From Piezodorus guildinii (Eukaryota; Arthropoda; Insecta; Hemiptera; Pentatomidae), in assembly GCA_023052935.1 (NCBI GenBank), contig CM041298.1:63482217-63546216 (forward strand): 64,000 nucleotides of DNA, given 5' to 3'. Shown here piece after piece: positions 10,009-20,675 of this stretch (position 1 is the stretch's first letter; each line of letters starts with the position of its first letter). The translations under genes and the position numbers were made by a program. The notes beneath the pieces were generated by a model that was given only the letters and a program-made list of their open reading frames with translations, was not told the DNA's origin and did no database searches.

Positions 10009-12522
10009 TTTTTTTTTTTTTTTTCTTATCCTCCAACTTTATTTACAAAATAAATACAAAAAACATTCTATGTATATACAACAGCAATGGTATATACAGT
10101 CCATGGCTCAGGCCTCGTATGCCCGTTGGCATTCTAAGGTTCCTTTCGCACTGGGCGCGGTATGCGCTTGAGGAGTGGGGTGGCTTTGTGCCTTTGTTGA
10201 AGTAAAATGGGGAGGAACCATTTTGCTGGTGGTTAAATGTATGCGGGTCAGACTGCAGAGTCCAGACCCCTTCCCAGGTCGACCACGTCGACCAGGGGGA
10301 GAGAGCCTTGCCATCTTCCAGGCGCAGGTGGTGGAACTACGTCCCTGAAGAGAGGGTTCGCACAAGCCTTTAACCCGTCAAAGAACTTGACGTGCCTCCT
10401 GCTGATGAACTCTGGCACCGAGGGAAGATGGAGTTCCTCGTGAATGGTGGCATTTCTCGCCCGCTGGAGTGTGGTTCCTCTGGCTATCCTCCTTAGGACG
10501 GAGTTCTGATAACTCTGCAGCCTTTTGAGCGTGGACTGATAGAGGTGGCGGAGCAGGGGCGCACCATGGAGTAGAGTCGGTCTGATAACGGCCTTGTAGA
10601 TTTGCAACTTGAGTCGCAGTGAGAGCTGCGGCGAGATGAGTAGGTGGTAGAGTCTATGGGACTTCCTGCGGGCCAGCTTGATTCTTTCCCGTACATGGCT
10701 GGAGAATGTCAGGTGTTGGTCCAAGGTCACACCTAGGTAAAGAATTGAGTTGGAGAGAGGAAGTTTTACACTGTCTATCACAAACTCGGTGGGTAACTTC
10801 TTCTTCCCCTTCTGGAAGGACAAGATGATGGCGTCCGTTTTGGCTGGGTTGACTCTGATTCCGATCTTCTTCAATTCACCAACTATGACGTTGGCAGCTT
10901 TCTGAGCCTGGTCACGTGCCTTGGTGGCGCTCATGCTGGTGGAGTAAATGGCGATGTCGTCCGCATAGGCTGCTACTGTTGCTCCCGGATGCTTTACTGA
11001 GACCACCGGTGCCGTGAAAACGACAAATAGTAGTGGCCCGAGTACAGACCCTTGAGGTACCCCGCAGATGGTATCGTGTGGATTCGACAGGCTCCCGCCG
11101 ACCCCTACAACGAAAGATCTTCGACTAAGATAGCTTCGGATCAATCGGCATAGGGAGGCAGGGAACTTGAACTCCTCCAGACGGCGGAGTAAAAGAGTGT
11201 GAGACACACAATCAAAGGCCTGTGTGCAGTCCAAGGAGATTAGTGCTGTGGCATCGTTGTTCTTCCTCATCCGCTCCATTGTGTGGGCCTGCAACTTCGC
11301 CAGATGGTGTTCACAGGCTACCCCTCGTTGGAATCCTGTCTGTTCAGGTGGGATGATGTTCTCCTCCGTACAGTGCTTCATCAGATGGTGGTGAACCAGC
11401 CTTTCTAAGATCTTACTCATGTGCGAGAGAAGACTGATCGGGCGATAGTGTTCCGTTGAATCTCCACTCTTCCCCGGTTTGAGTAGTGGCACTACGATCG
11501 CTTCTTTCCAAGCCTTAGGAAAATACGATAACCGGATGCACGTGTTAAATATGTTCAATAAGAAGGCTTTACCCCTCCTAGGGAGCATCTTCAACAGGAC
11601 ATAAGGAATATCGTCCTTCCCAGAGGACTTATTGCCCTTAGTACGTCGTAGCACCGACTCAAGCTGCTTGAAGGTGAAGTGGATGGGCTTCTCATTGGAG
11701 GACGGAGGTCTCCCTTCTGGAAGTCCAGGAGCAGCACTCACACGAGCCTCTTCCCTCGCTTCATAGTCGGTAGCCAGGAGTTCAGTCTGTCCAACCGGGG
11801 TCAACAGATCGCTCTCAGACGTCAGGTGCACGGTCCTCTTCTTGGCGACATGAGTCCTGAAGAGTTTCCAGAATTGCTTCTGGTCGTCATGAGTCCTCCG
11901 GAGCTGTTCGTGCCAGAGGGCAGTCTTCCAGGCACGCATGAGGCTGGCTATCTGCCTGGTCATCGCATTGATGGCCGGTTTCAAGCCGTAATCACCCGTG
12001 CGGTAAAAGACGTTCCTCAGGTTGTTCCTTTGGGCTACCAAGGCGAGTATGTGCCTCGGAGGCTTTCTGAGAGCGATCGGCTGGGGGCTGAACCTAGGGA
12101 TATTATAATTCGCTGACTTCTGTATGGTAGTGGTGATGACGGCCACAGCGCCATCCACCTCGGCTTCAGATCTCAGAGGCTGTATCTTGGGTAGTGTATT
12201 ATCGACACTAGCCTTATAGCCCTTCCAGTCGGCCTTGTGAAAGAGGTACTTGCTCGCCGGGGGTGTGGAGGGCGTTCCCTCAAAGGTGTAAAGCACAGGC
12301 CGATGGTCAGACGGTCCGTACGGGAGTGCAAGGCACCCCGTGACGGTGTGCTGATCCCTGGTCAGGAGAAGGTCTAGTGTGGATGTCCAGCAAGGTCGGG
12401 CCGCATGCTTGAAGGTGTGCACCCCAGGGTGAAAGACCGCCATCCTGGTCTTGGAGATGTAAGTACCCATCATGTTATTACTGTTACACAGCCAGGCAGT
12501 ATGTCGAGCGTTGAAGTCCCCA
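10009..12522 (-). mobile_element. Jockey-type LINE (J1), duplicate unit 1
   Basis: Non-LTR retrotransposon inserted in gypsy protease. Its poly(A) tail reads as 17 T at 10008-10024, followed by about 220 bp of 3' UTR, then ORF2. The 5' part is cut off at the duplication junction (12522), which removes the first ~130 residues of the endonuclease. The rest of the same insertion is seen complete in unit 2. Confidence 0.9.
10248..12522 (-). pseudogene. J1 LINE ORF2 (endonuclease-RT), 5' cut, unit 1
   Basis: Endonuclease nicks target DNA and RT copies the element RNA onto the nick. The frame begins at GDFNARHTAW of the APE-like endonuclease, includes SDHRPV, then a complete RT: HYRPISLLSH, ALISLDCTQAFDCV, GVPQGSVLGPLLF and the catalytic AAYADDIAIY. 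It runs uninterrupted to its natural stop at 10248. This unit has the intact RT C-terminus but lacks the endonuclease N-terminus. The ATG at 12528-12530 that opens the frame is antisense gypsy sequence created by the duplication junction. Jockey-clade assignment rests on motif style and domain order. Confidence 0.88.
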
Positions 12523-13290
12523 ATTACCATTCGTTACATAAACCAAATCTCCTTCATTAAACTCGTGATCAATTCTTTTCTGGTCTACTCTGCTCTTGTT
12601 CTGTTCAAATCTTCTTTGTGAGTTCTTGAATGCTTCTGCTCTATCTGTCTGTAAATTATGTTCCTTTTCCAACTCTTTCGGAACAATTTCAGAGGCACGC
12701 CCATATAGTAAATAAGCCGGTGAAAACTTTGTGGAGCCATGAACTGTGTTGTTATATTCTTCAACACAGATTTTAGCAATGGTTGTCCAGGGTCTTCTTT
12801 TGAAGTTTTCATTCAATCGACATCGTATGCGGTTTACTAATGTTTGATTTAGACGTTCGTTTAAGCCATTTGATTGTGGATTGTCAACGGCTGTAAAGAT
12901 TAGCTGAGCACCTATTTTTTTTACAAACGTTTTAAATTTAGACGAATTTAGTGCACTGTATTGATCTGCCAAAATTATTTGGATATTTTCTTCAGAAATT
13001 GGTTCCAATAATTTAATGAAATCATTAGCGATCTGTCCTCTTGAAGTTGATATCCATGCATATCTTGTACAGTGGTCCACCAAGACATGCATGTATTTGT
13101 GCCCAGACCTGTTTCCACCGAAGCCTCCTATTGTATCAATTAACATAATTTGAAAAGGGTACTCTGGTGGTCCTAACTTTGACAATAACCCGATCGGTCG
13201 CCTTGATCTCGATTTATTTCTAGCACACACTTCACACTGTTTACAATAACTATTTATGATGACATCCATATTTTTGAAGTTATAAAAAGA
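12523..13290 (-). pseudogene. Gypsy integrase, duplicate unit 2 (C-terminus lost)
   Basis: Same integrase as 7090-8046 with the DDE core intact. It is cut at the duplication junction, so after DLVYVTNGN the frame runs into antisense LINE sequence and ends at 12484 with an alien tail of about 12 residues. Upstream it is closed by the same TGA (13291-13293) as in unit 1. Confidence 0.88.
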
Positions 13291-14449
13291 TCAGAGCTTT
13301 TCTGCTATTTGCTTACTTCCAATATGACCATAAAAATTATGGATCTTATCGACTAAATACCAGCCCAAAGATTTGGAAACGTAAATCCGTTTTCTATTAT
13401 TTAATAACTTAAAATATATTTCACCCTCTCGAATAGATTTCTCTGACGTTTTTAACTCCTCTTCATGAGCTTTCTGATCTTTTTTAATTTCTTCAATTTG
13501 TATAATATTAACCACTTTTAAACAATCATCTTCATTATGACAACTTTCCAAAACCGGATTTCGAGATAAAGAATCAGCTTCCACATTATCTCTCCCTTCC
13601 TTGTAAACTACTTTAAAGTTGTATTGGGATAAATACAACATTAAATCACCTATTGCCTCATCGGTTCTAGCTTTTGATTTTAAATTGACGAGTGGTTTAT
13701 GATCAGATGTTACAGTGAATTCTCTACCTATCAAATAGTGTTGCCAATGTAAAATTGCTTCTTTAATAGCCAGACATTCCAGATACATTATTTCCCTTTT
13801 ACTCTGACCTGAAGTTAATTTTTTTGAAAAATATCCCACTGGGTGCAGAATTCCGTCTTCTTGAGGCTGTTTCAGGACAGCTCCTAAACCTACCCGGCTC
13901 GCATCTACTTCAATTACAATATCTTTATCCGGATCATAAATGGCCAAAATCGGTTTGGAACACAAATATTTCTTAATTTCTTTAAAACTCTTCTCACATT
14001 CTTCTGTCCAATTAAATTTCACGCCTTTTTTCAATAAGCAGTGAAGCGTTGCAAGTCTTTGTGAACAATGATCAACAAATTTGTGATAAAAATTAATTTT
14101 CCCTAACCATTGCCGAACCATTTTTCTTGTTTCAGGTCGCCTGAAATTTTTGATAGCAGCTAGATTATCACTAACAGGATAGACTTTTCCTCTTTCTATC
14201 ACATGGCCTAAGTACTTAACCGAATGTTTCGCAAAACCACATTTCACCAATTTCAATTTAAAGGCCTCTTGCCTAGCCACTTCAAAAAATTGTTTGATAT
14301 GAAATAAGTGCTCATCAAAATATTTGGAAAATATCATCTATATAATTGACACAAAATTTGTCTAAATGATACCTTCTAATTATGTTTGCCAAAACTCTCT
14401 GGAAAACAGCTGGTGAATTCTTGAAGCCAAAAGGAAGAACTTTCCATTG
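13291..14449 (-). pseudogene. Gypsy RT C-terminal part and RNase H, unit 2
   Basis: Identical in protein sequence to 8047-9205 by inspection, with the same frameshift at the YIDD motif and the same terminal TGA. One silent substitution (C14372) was seen upstream of the frameshift. Confidence 0.88.
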
Positions 14450-15249
14450 TCAGTGACCTTTTTGGGTAATGAAGGCAGTTTTCTTTCGATCCTTTTCCCT
14501 TATTGGAATAGCCCAAAAAGCTGAGTTGATATCCAGCGCTGTGAACCATCGGCAGTCTCCTACATTGACAACAAGATCGTCTATCCTAGGGAAAGGGTGA
14601 GATTCAGGGATTACTGTCCTATTTAATTCTCTATAATCCACACACAATCGCGTACTTTTTCCGTCTTCTTTTTTGTAAGCCAATGTCACTGGACTAGCAA
14701 AAGGTGAATCAGATTCCTCAATTAGATCATTATCCATCAATTTAGAAATCTGGGCATCTATTTCTGCTTGATCTGGAATCGAGCACCTATATGGCTTTTT
14801 AGATTCATATCGATCTTCTTTTAGTTTGATTTGGGCTTCACAAGATTTAACTGACCCGACGTCAAATTTGTTTTTAGCAAAACATGTTTGATATTCGTAA
14901 AGTAAATTAAATATTTTCTTCTGCTTATCTTCTGGCAAATAATTCAGGTCTGATTCCAATTTTTCATTTAGGTCTTCATAAAGTTTATTAAACTCTAATT
15001 TACAAAATTCATTTTCAACCTTTAATTTTTCTTTCTCTACATCCCCCGCAAAACTTTTCCTCTTTATCATATGTTTCTTAATGTTGCTGTCCATCGGTAT
15101 GTTATCAGTTACCTTCTCAATGTTTATCAATTTATGATTTACTTTTTGTTTAATTTGTAAATTTTCATCTTGTACTAATTTGAATTTTTTTATTGCATCT
15201 ACACCTAATAATAAATCATAATCAAAGTTACTATTTTTTACAACAATTA
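14450..15249 (-). pseudogene. Gypsy protease C-terminus and RT N-terminal part, unit 2
   Basis: Same content as 9206-10005, including the in-frame TGA (14450-14452). Because the LINE tail here is one T shorter, the lysine-run start seen in unit 1 is out of frame and the first in-frame ATG is internal (15128-15130). This confirms that the upstream start in unit 1 is fortuitous. Confidence 0.86.
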
Positions 15250-15490
15250 GATTTTTTTTTTTTTTTTCTTATCCTCCAACTTTATTTACAAAATAAATAC
15301 AAAAAACATTCTATGTATATACAACAGCAATGGTATATACAGTCCATGGCTCAGGCCTCGTATGCCCGTTGGCATTCTAAGGTTCCTTTCGCACTGGGCG
15401 CGGTATGCGCTTGAGGAGTGGGGTGGCTTTGTGCCTTTGTTGAAGTAAAATGGGGAGGAACCATTTTGCTGGTGGTTAAATGTATGCGGG

Positions 15491-16024
15491 TCAGACTGCA
15501 GAGTCCAGACCCCTTCCCAGGGTCGACCACGTCGACCAGGGGAGAGAGCCTTGCCATCTTCCAGGCGCAGGTGGTGGAACTACGTCCCTGAAGAGAGGGT
15601 TCGCACAAGCCTTTAACCCGTCAAAGAACTTGACGTGCCTCCTGCTGATGAACTCTGGCACCGAGGGAAGATGGAGTTCCTCGTGAATGGTGGCATTTCT
15701 CGCCCGCTGGAGTGTGGTTCCTCTGGCTATCCTCCTTAGGACGGAGTTCTGATAACTCTGCAGCCTTTTGAGCGTGGACTGATAGAGGTGGCGGAGCAGG
15801 GGCGCACCATGGAGTAGAGTCGGTCTGATAACGGCCTTGTAGATTTGCAACTTGAGTCGCAGTGAGAGCTGCGGCGAGATGAGTAGGTGGTAGAGTCTAT
15901 GGGACTTCCTGCGGGCCAGCTTGATTCTTTCCCGTACATGGCTGGAGAATGTCAGGTGTTGGTCCAAGGTCACACCTAGGTAAAGAATTGAGTTGGAGAG
16001 AGGAAGTTTTACACTGTCTATCAC
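15491..16024 (-). pseudogene. J1 LINE ORF2 C-terminal part, unit 2 (frameshifted)
   Basis: C-terminal ~175 residues of ORF2 (SNSILYLGVTLDQHLTF onward). It is separated from the main frame by loss of one C in the run at 16049-16051; unit 1 has four C at the matching place and an unbroken frame. The last residues also differ from unit 1 because of compensating G-run changes near 15520-15541. Confidence 0.86.
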
Positions 16025-18165
16025 AAACTCGGTGGGTAACTTCTTCTTCCCTTCTGGAAGGACAAGATGATGGCGTCCGTTTTGGCTGGGTTGACTCTGA
16101 TTCCGATCTTCTTCAATTCACCAACTATGACGTTGGCAGCTTTCTGAGCCTGGTCACGTGCCTTGGTGGCGCTCATGCTGGTGGAGTAAATGGCGATGTC
16201 GTCCGCATAGGCTGCTACTGTTGCTCCCGGATGCTTTACTGAGACCACCGGTGCCGTGAAAACGACAAATAGTAGTGGCCCGAGTACAGACCCTTGAGGT
16301 ACCCCGCAGATGGTATCGTGTGGATTCGACAGGCTCCCGCCGACCCCTACAACGAAAGATCTTCGACTAAGATAGCTTCGGATCAATCGGCATAGGGAGG
16401 CAGGGAACTTGAACTCCTCCAGACGGCGGAGTAAAAGAGTGTGAGACACACAATCAAAGGCCTGTGTGCAGTCCAAGGAGATTAGTGCTGTGGCATCGTT
16501 GTTCTTCCTCATCCGCTCCATTGTGTGGGCCTGCAACTTCGCCAGATGGTGTTCACAGGCTACCCCTCGTTGGAATCCTGTCTGTTCAGGTGGGATGATG
16601 TTCTCCTCCGTACAGTGCTTCATCAGATGGTGGTGAACCAGCCTTTCTAAGATCTTACTCATGTGCGAGAGAAGACTGATCGGGCGATAGTGTTCCGTTG
16701 AATCTCCACTCTTCCCCGGTTTGAGTAGTGGCACTACGATCGCTTCTTTCCAAGCCTTAGGAAAATACGATAACCGGATGCACGTGTTAAATATGTTCAA
16801 TAAGAAGGCTTTACCCCTCCTAGGGAGCATCTTCAACAGGACATAAGGAATATCGTCCTTCCCAGAGGACTTATTGCCCTTAGTACGTCGTAGCACCGAC
16901 TCAAGCTGCTTGAAGGTGAAGTGGATGGGCTTCTCATTGGAGGACGGAGGTCTCCCTTCTGGAAGTCCAGGAGCAGCACTCACACGAGCCTCTTCCCTCG
17001 CTTCATAGTCGGTAGCCAGGAGTTCAGTCTGTCCAACCGGGGTCAACAGATCGCTCTCAGACGTCAGGTGCACGGTCCTCTTCTTGGCGACATGAGTCCT
17101 GAAGAGTTTCCAGAATTGCTTCTGGTCGTCATGAGTCCTCCGGAGCTGTTCGTGCCAGAGGGCAGTCTTCCAGGCACGCATGAGGCTGGCTATCTGCCTG
17201 GTCATCGCATTGATGGCCGGTTTCAAGCCGTAATCACCCGTGCGGTAAAAGACGTTCCTCAGGTTGTTCCTTTGGGCTACCAAGGCGAGTATGTGCCTCG
17301 GAGGCTTTCTGAGAGCGATCGGCTGGGGGCTGAACCTAGGGATATTATAATTCGCTGACTTCTGTATGGTAGTGGTGATGACGGCCACAGCGCCATCCAC
17401 CTCGGCTTCAGATCTCAGAGGCTGTATCTTGGGTAGTGTATTATCGACACTAGCCTTATAGCCCTTCCAGTCGGCCTTGTGAAAGAGGTACTTGCTCGCC
17501 GGGGGTGTGGAGGGCGTTCCCTCAAAGGTGTAAAGCACAGGCCGATGGTCAGACGGTCCGTACGGGAGTGCAAGGCACCCCGTGACGGTGTGCTGATCCC
17601 TGGTCAGGAGAAGGTCTAGTGTGGATGTCCAGCAAGGTCGGGCCGCATGCTTGAAGGTGTGCACCCCAGGGTGAAAGACCGCCATCCTGGTCTTGGAGAT
17701 GTAAGTACCCATCATGTTATTACTGTTACACAGCCAGGCAGTATGTCGAGCGTTGAAGTCCCCAAGGACGACAAATCGATTTCTACCCTGGGCGTGTTGC
17801 AGCAGTAGCTTCATAGATGTTGCTATAGCCTTGGGTCTCCTATAGACACAGCAGAAAGTGTACCGATGTTTCAGGTGAACATCGACTGTGACTATGTGAG
17901 TACCCTTGGTAGAAGCAACCGGGTTGGGTATTAACCGTGAAGGAACATCTCTTCTGACCAAGATGACGACACTCTCATCAGTCCCTGGATTGCACATCTC
18001 CCGGTACGCGATGTAACCCTGGATATACAGCCACTCAGATGCTGGAAGAACGGTGTCCGTCAGCGCCACTACCGATGGCCGATACTGCTGTAGGAGGAGT
18101 TTAACTTCAGCCTGCTTCTGACGTAGGCCTCGGATATTGTAGTTGATGACGAGATGTTCAGTCAT
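16021..18165 (-). pseudogene. J1 LINE ORF2 endonuclease and RT, unit 2
   Basis: 714-residue frame with the complete APE-like endonuclease (N-terminal INYNIRGLRQK near residues 8-18, GDFNAR at 135-140, SDHRPV at 205-210) and RT to just past the palm (YADD at 653-656). The ATG (18163-18165) follows the ORF1 stop (18171-18173) by five bases, a usual LINE spacing that supports this start. The frame ends early at 16021 because of the one-base deletion at 16049-16051. The N-terminus is complete here but absent from unit 1. Confidence 0.88.
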
Positions 18166-18170
18166 AATGT

Positions 18171-18250
18171 TTACTTATCACCTTCATCATCATCTCCATT
18201 ATCCTGTTTATCGACGTCATCAGCTGGGTGATCTGGGAGCTGAGTTTTGC
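18171..18250 (-). pseudogene. J1 LINE ORF1 C-terminal remnant
   Basis: 25 codons in frame ending in TAA just 5 bp before the ORF2 ATG. The tail is acidic (DNGDDDEGDK). The remainder of ORF1 was lost by 5' truncation on insertion. The ORF1 assignment rests on position only; the fragment is too short for a family call. Confidence 0.65.
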
Positions 18251-18256
18251 ATAGAT

Positions 18257-18498
18257 CTAATTTGTCTTCTATCTCACCGATTTTTATATGTAAATTTGCC
18301 CGGTTCTGAGAAAAATTTACACCAGTTATTGTCTTTAAAACACTTCTGTTACTAATTAATTTTGCTTTGAGTAAATTAATGATATTTTCATTAATTAAAG
18401 ATCAAGTAGAGCCATTATCATATATCGCTTTAACTACTTTACGCTTATCTACTATTACTTTAATTCTTATCAGTGAACATGGTGTAGACTTTTCCGGG
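18257..18498 (-). pseudogene. Gypsy protease N-terminal part
   Basis: Retropepsin cleaves the gag-pol polyprotein. The frame reads through an active-site region YDNGST, where the usual Asp-Thr/Ser-Gly has Asn in the middle. It is then broken by TGA at 18402-18404 and continues SLINENIINLL to the LINE insertion point. Its other half is at 9206-10005 and 14450-15249. Both the substitution and the stop argue that this copy's protease is dead. Confidence 0.7.
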
Positions 18499-19245
18499 CA
18501 TACTAGTTTTACTTTCACTTACTATATATAGTAAGGGGAAGTATTGCGATCGTGAAAATTTTCGAATTCCAGTTTTCAACGAAAATACACGTTTTAGGGT
18601 CCCTATATAAGACAACTATACGCTGGAAACGTGACAAAACTTTTTTCATCAAAATGAGCTTATCAGAAGAGGCACTTTATACCATGCATTTTGCACCTTT
18701 TTTCGATTTTCTCGAAAACGGTTCCGACGATTTTGATTAAACTCGCTATATCGATGTAAAATTTAATGGGCTTTAATATCATGTAGGTTTTATTTGGATA
18801 AAAATGGTCTGACAGGGCTTAAATACCGATATTTTAAATTTTCTTCTCCTAAAGTACCTTTTATTTTGTAGATTCAATAATAATAACTAGATTATCTTGT
18901 TAACGCTGATAAATAACAGGTAAATATATAAATTGAATAAATCCGATACCCAACTAAAGGAGAAAACAGAAAAAATATTTTTTTAATGCAATTAAAAAAA
19001 AATATCATCTCATACACGAGCTTTTAGAAGTTAATAGAGAGTGATGAGAAGAAGATAAAACTTAAAGATAATAATATAATAGTTTTTTTAATGAAACACA
19101 TGTTTCTATATAAATTAAATTTATTTAATTCTTTAATAATTTCACGTATTTTTAACTCTAACTCTATTTGAAAATTCTTTCATTGATTTTTCAAATTGAT
19201 GTAAGTGAAAGTCGTGTGTTGCCCGCACCAGATTTTTTTGGATTA
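18499..19245 (-). mobile_element. HINE-like element, copy C, nested in gypsy
   Basis: Inverted copy: begins TTTTACTTTCACTTAC with the perfect palindrome CTTACTATATATAGTAAG at 18517-18534, and ends GTAAGTGAAAGTCGTGTG...AGATTTTT. The microsatellite has been lost. On the gypsy strand the flanks are ...ATCCAA and CTAGTATGCC; joining them with only AA between restores the gag-pol frame. This implies insertion at an AA/TT dinucleotide with no larger target duplication. Confidence 0.85.
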
Positions 19246-19246
19246 A

Positions 19247-19444
19247 GGTCGTCCTCCTCTCAATGCCCAATTTGTCTTTCTCTTCCTCATCATCTTCTTT
19301 TTCGGTTAAATTAATTTTCCTATGTTGCGATGCCTTGATTTTATTCCAACAGACATTTGTAGGATGATACCGATTTGTATAACCTAGTGCGTCACATATT
19401 GGACATGGTTTTTTCTTAAATTCCGCTAAGTTGACAATTATTTT
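19247..19444 (-). pseudogene. Gypsy nucleocapsid zinc knuckle
   Basis: In frame with gag after one TAA (19445-19447). It reads PCPICDALGYTNRYHPTNVCW, a CX2CX9HX4C knuckle of the form seen in insect Gypsy gag, followed by an acidic-basic stretch (EKEDDEEEKDK). It binds element RNA. The frame continues to the HINE-like insertion point. Confidence 0.78.
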
Positions 19445-20392
19445 TTAATCATCGTGTTTCTTCTTTCCCTCATCTTTCCTTTCATCTAATTTTCTACTGA
19501 TAATATATGAATCATCAATTTTTTTTAGCTCTCTTATTAAATCATCTACAGTTTTTATTGTGTCTCTGTCTAATCTATCCTGTATGTCTATCGGTAGATT
19601 ACAAACTATTTGATAAAGTCTAAATTTCTCTGGAATATCTTTGTCTGCTTCGAGCAATAAGCGTTCTTTTTTCAGAACATATTTAATCAAAGAGCCAAAC
19701 ATGTGTTTATAATGAAATGCTGATCGAATGGCCGACCAACCCTTCTTACTATAAACTAATAAAAACGATTTTTTCCAGTCTTCCCAACGAGTTAATGACA
19801 ATTTATTTAAATTAGCACTATACCATTCTTGCGCACTGTCATCAATAAAAAGTCTTAAAACTTCTATTTTTTTTACATCATCTGTGATACTGAACCTAAC
19901 ACATTCTTTTTCAAATTCATTTATCCAAGACGTTGCATTTTTCTTACTGTCGTATTTAGATATTAAGAATTTGAGTTCAATTTCCCTTAAACTGAACTCA
20001 TTAGCTGCTAAAATACAGTTTTCTAACTCTTTAATTCGTTCTATAAAAAAAAATTCATTAGATTTTAATTCGTTACATGATATTTTTTCGTCATTATATT
20101 CTTCTAGGTAATTCTCGTCTATACAAAAATTTTCTTCTTCATCCCAATACTTTTTTTGCAACGCCGTACTGAATGGAACTGCAATTTTACGATAACCCCC
20201 TATTCTAGTAATGGAATTCATACTATCTGTAACGGTTTTTATGGCCAACAATTCCTTATGTAAGGTTAAATTCTTCAATTGAGGAGGGAGCGCATACCAT
20301 AGCACTTTATCGCTAGACAAAGCTACCAATTCAAACAAATCTTCAACTCCCTTTATAATGTGCAGATATAACCTCTTCTTCTCAACGGCCAT
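19445..20392 (-). CDS. Gypsy gag (capsid part)
   Basis: 315 residues. Gag forms the cytoplasmic particle that packages element RNA. The sequence is charged, with a capsid-like helix-rich section (NATSWINEFEKECVRF, EWYSANLNKLSLTRWEDWKKSFL) matching the retrotransposon gag domain pattern, and a lysine-rich C-terminus. The start is the ATG at 20390-20392, only 22 bp from the LTR edge. The frame ends at TAA 19445-19447, immediately before an in-frame zinc knuckle, so the stop probably truncates a longer gag or gag-pol. Confidence 0.78.
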   Translation of the reverse strand: MAVEKKRLYLHIIKGVEDLFELVALSSDKVLWYALPPQLKNLTLHKELLAIKTVTDSMNSITRIGGYRKIAVPFSTALQKKYWDEEENFCIDENYLEEYNDEKISCNELKSNEFFFIERIKELENCILAANEFSLREIELKFLISKYDSKKNATSWINEFEKECVRFSITDDVKKIEVLRLFIDDSAQEWYSANLNKLSLTRWEDWKKSFLLVYSKKGWSAIRSAFHYKHMFGSLIKYVLKKERLLLEADKDIPEKFRLYQIVCNLPIDIQDRLDRDTIKTVDDLIRELKKIDDSYIISRKLDERKDEGKKKHDD

Positions 20393-20414
20393 CGTTACTG
20401 ATAGTTAAACAATT

Positions 20415-20675
20415 TGTAATTCTTCTTCTAATTTAAATGAATCAGGAGTTAAACGATGCTAAAATAAAGGTTTAATTATTACAATTTGTGACATAAAAAT
20501 AAAATAATCAATTAGATAACAAACATAATTTACAATGAACATAGTTACCTAAAATAAAGAATTGTTTAACAGTCCTTTGATTAATACATTCAACTAACAT
20601 AACAGAGATATAACCTCCCTTGATGAAATATTAACATATGATAATGAAATCAAGAATAATAAAATTCTTGATTTT

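Larger units (their letters stand above)
7279..12522. repeat. Tandem duplication, unit 1 (5.24 kb)
   Basis: Direct copy of 12523-17765, offset 5244 bp at the left and 5242 at the right. It starts inside gypsy integrase and ends inside the LINE endonuclease. Differences I found: C7600/T12844 and T9128/C14372 (both silent in pol), 17 versus 16 T in the LINE tail, a shifted G in each G-run near 10275/15520 and 10298/15541, and one C more at 10806-10809 than at 16049-16051. The near identity implies a very recent duplication or an assembly duplication. Confidence 0.92.
12523..17765. repeat. Tandem duplication, unit 2 (5.24 kb)
   Basis: Second unit. At its left edge the LINE sequence of unit 1 (ending GAAGTCCCCAA) is joined to gypsy integrase (starting ATTACCATTCG), with only one shared base (A at 12523). 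Its right edge runs uninterrupted into the rest of the LINE endonuclease at 17766. Confidence 0.92.
15253..18250 (-). mobile_element. Jockey-type LINE (J1), most complete copy
   Basis: About 3.0 kb LINE: poly(A) tail at 15252-15267 (16 T), 3' UTR, complete-length ORF2, then the last 25 codons of ORF1. The 5' end is truncated inside ORF1 at about 18250. A short TAGAT occurs at both edges (15248-15252 and 18252-18256), a candidate 5 bp target duplication. It lies exactly where the gypsy protease frame is interrupted. Confidence 0.9.

Noticed and set aside
11679..12116. 145-codon plus-strand frame (also at 16921-17358)
   Set aside because: Antisense shadow of the J1 LINE ORF2, duplicated with it; no motif of its own.
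8047..18404. Programmed TGA readthrough in gypsy pol
   Set aside because: Several TGA codons are in frame, but a frameshift at the RT active site and a changed protease active site point to ordinary inactivation.
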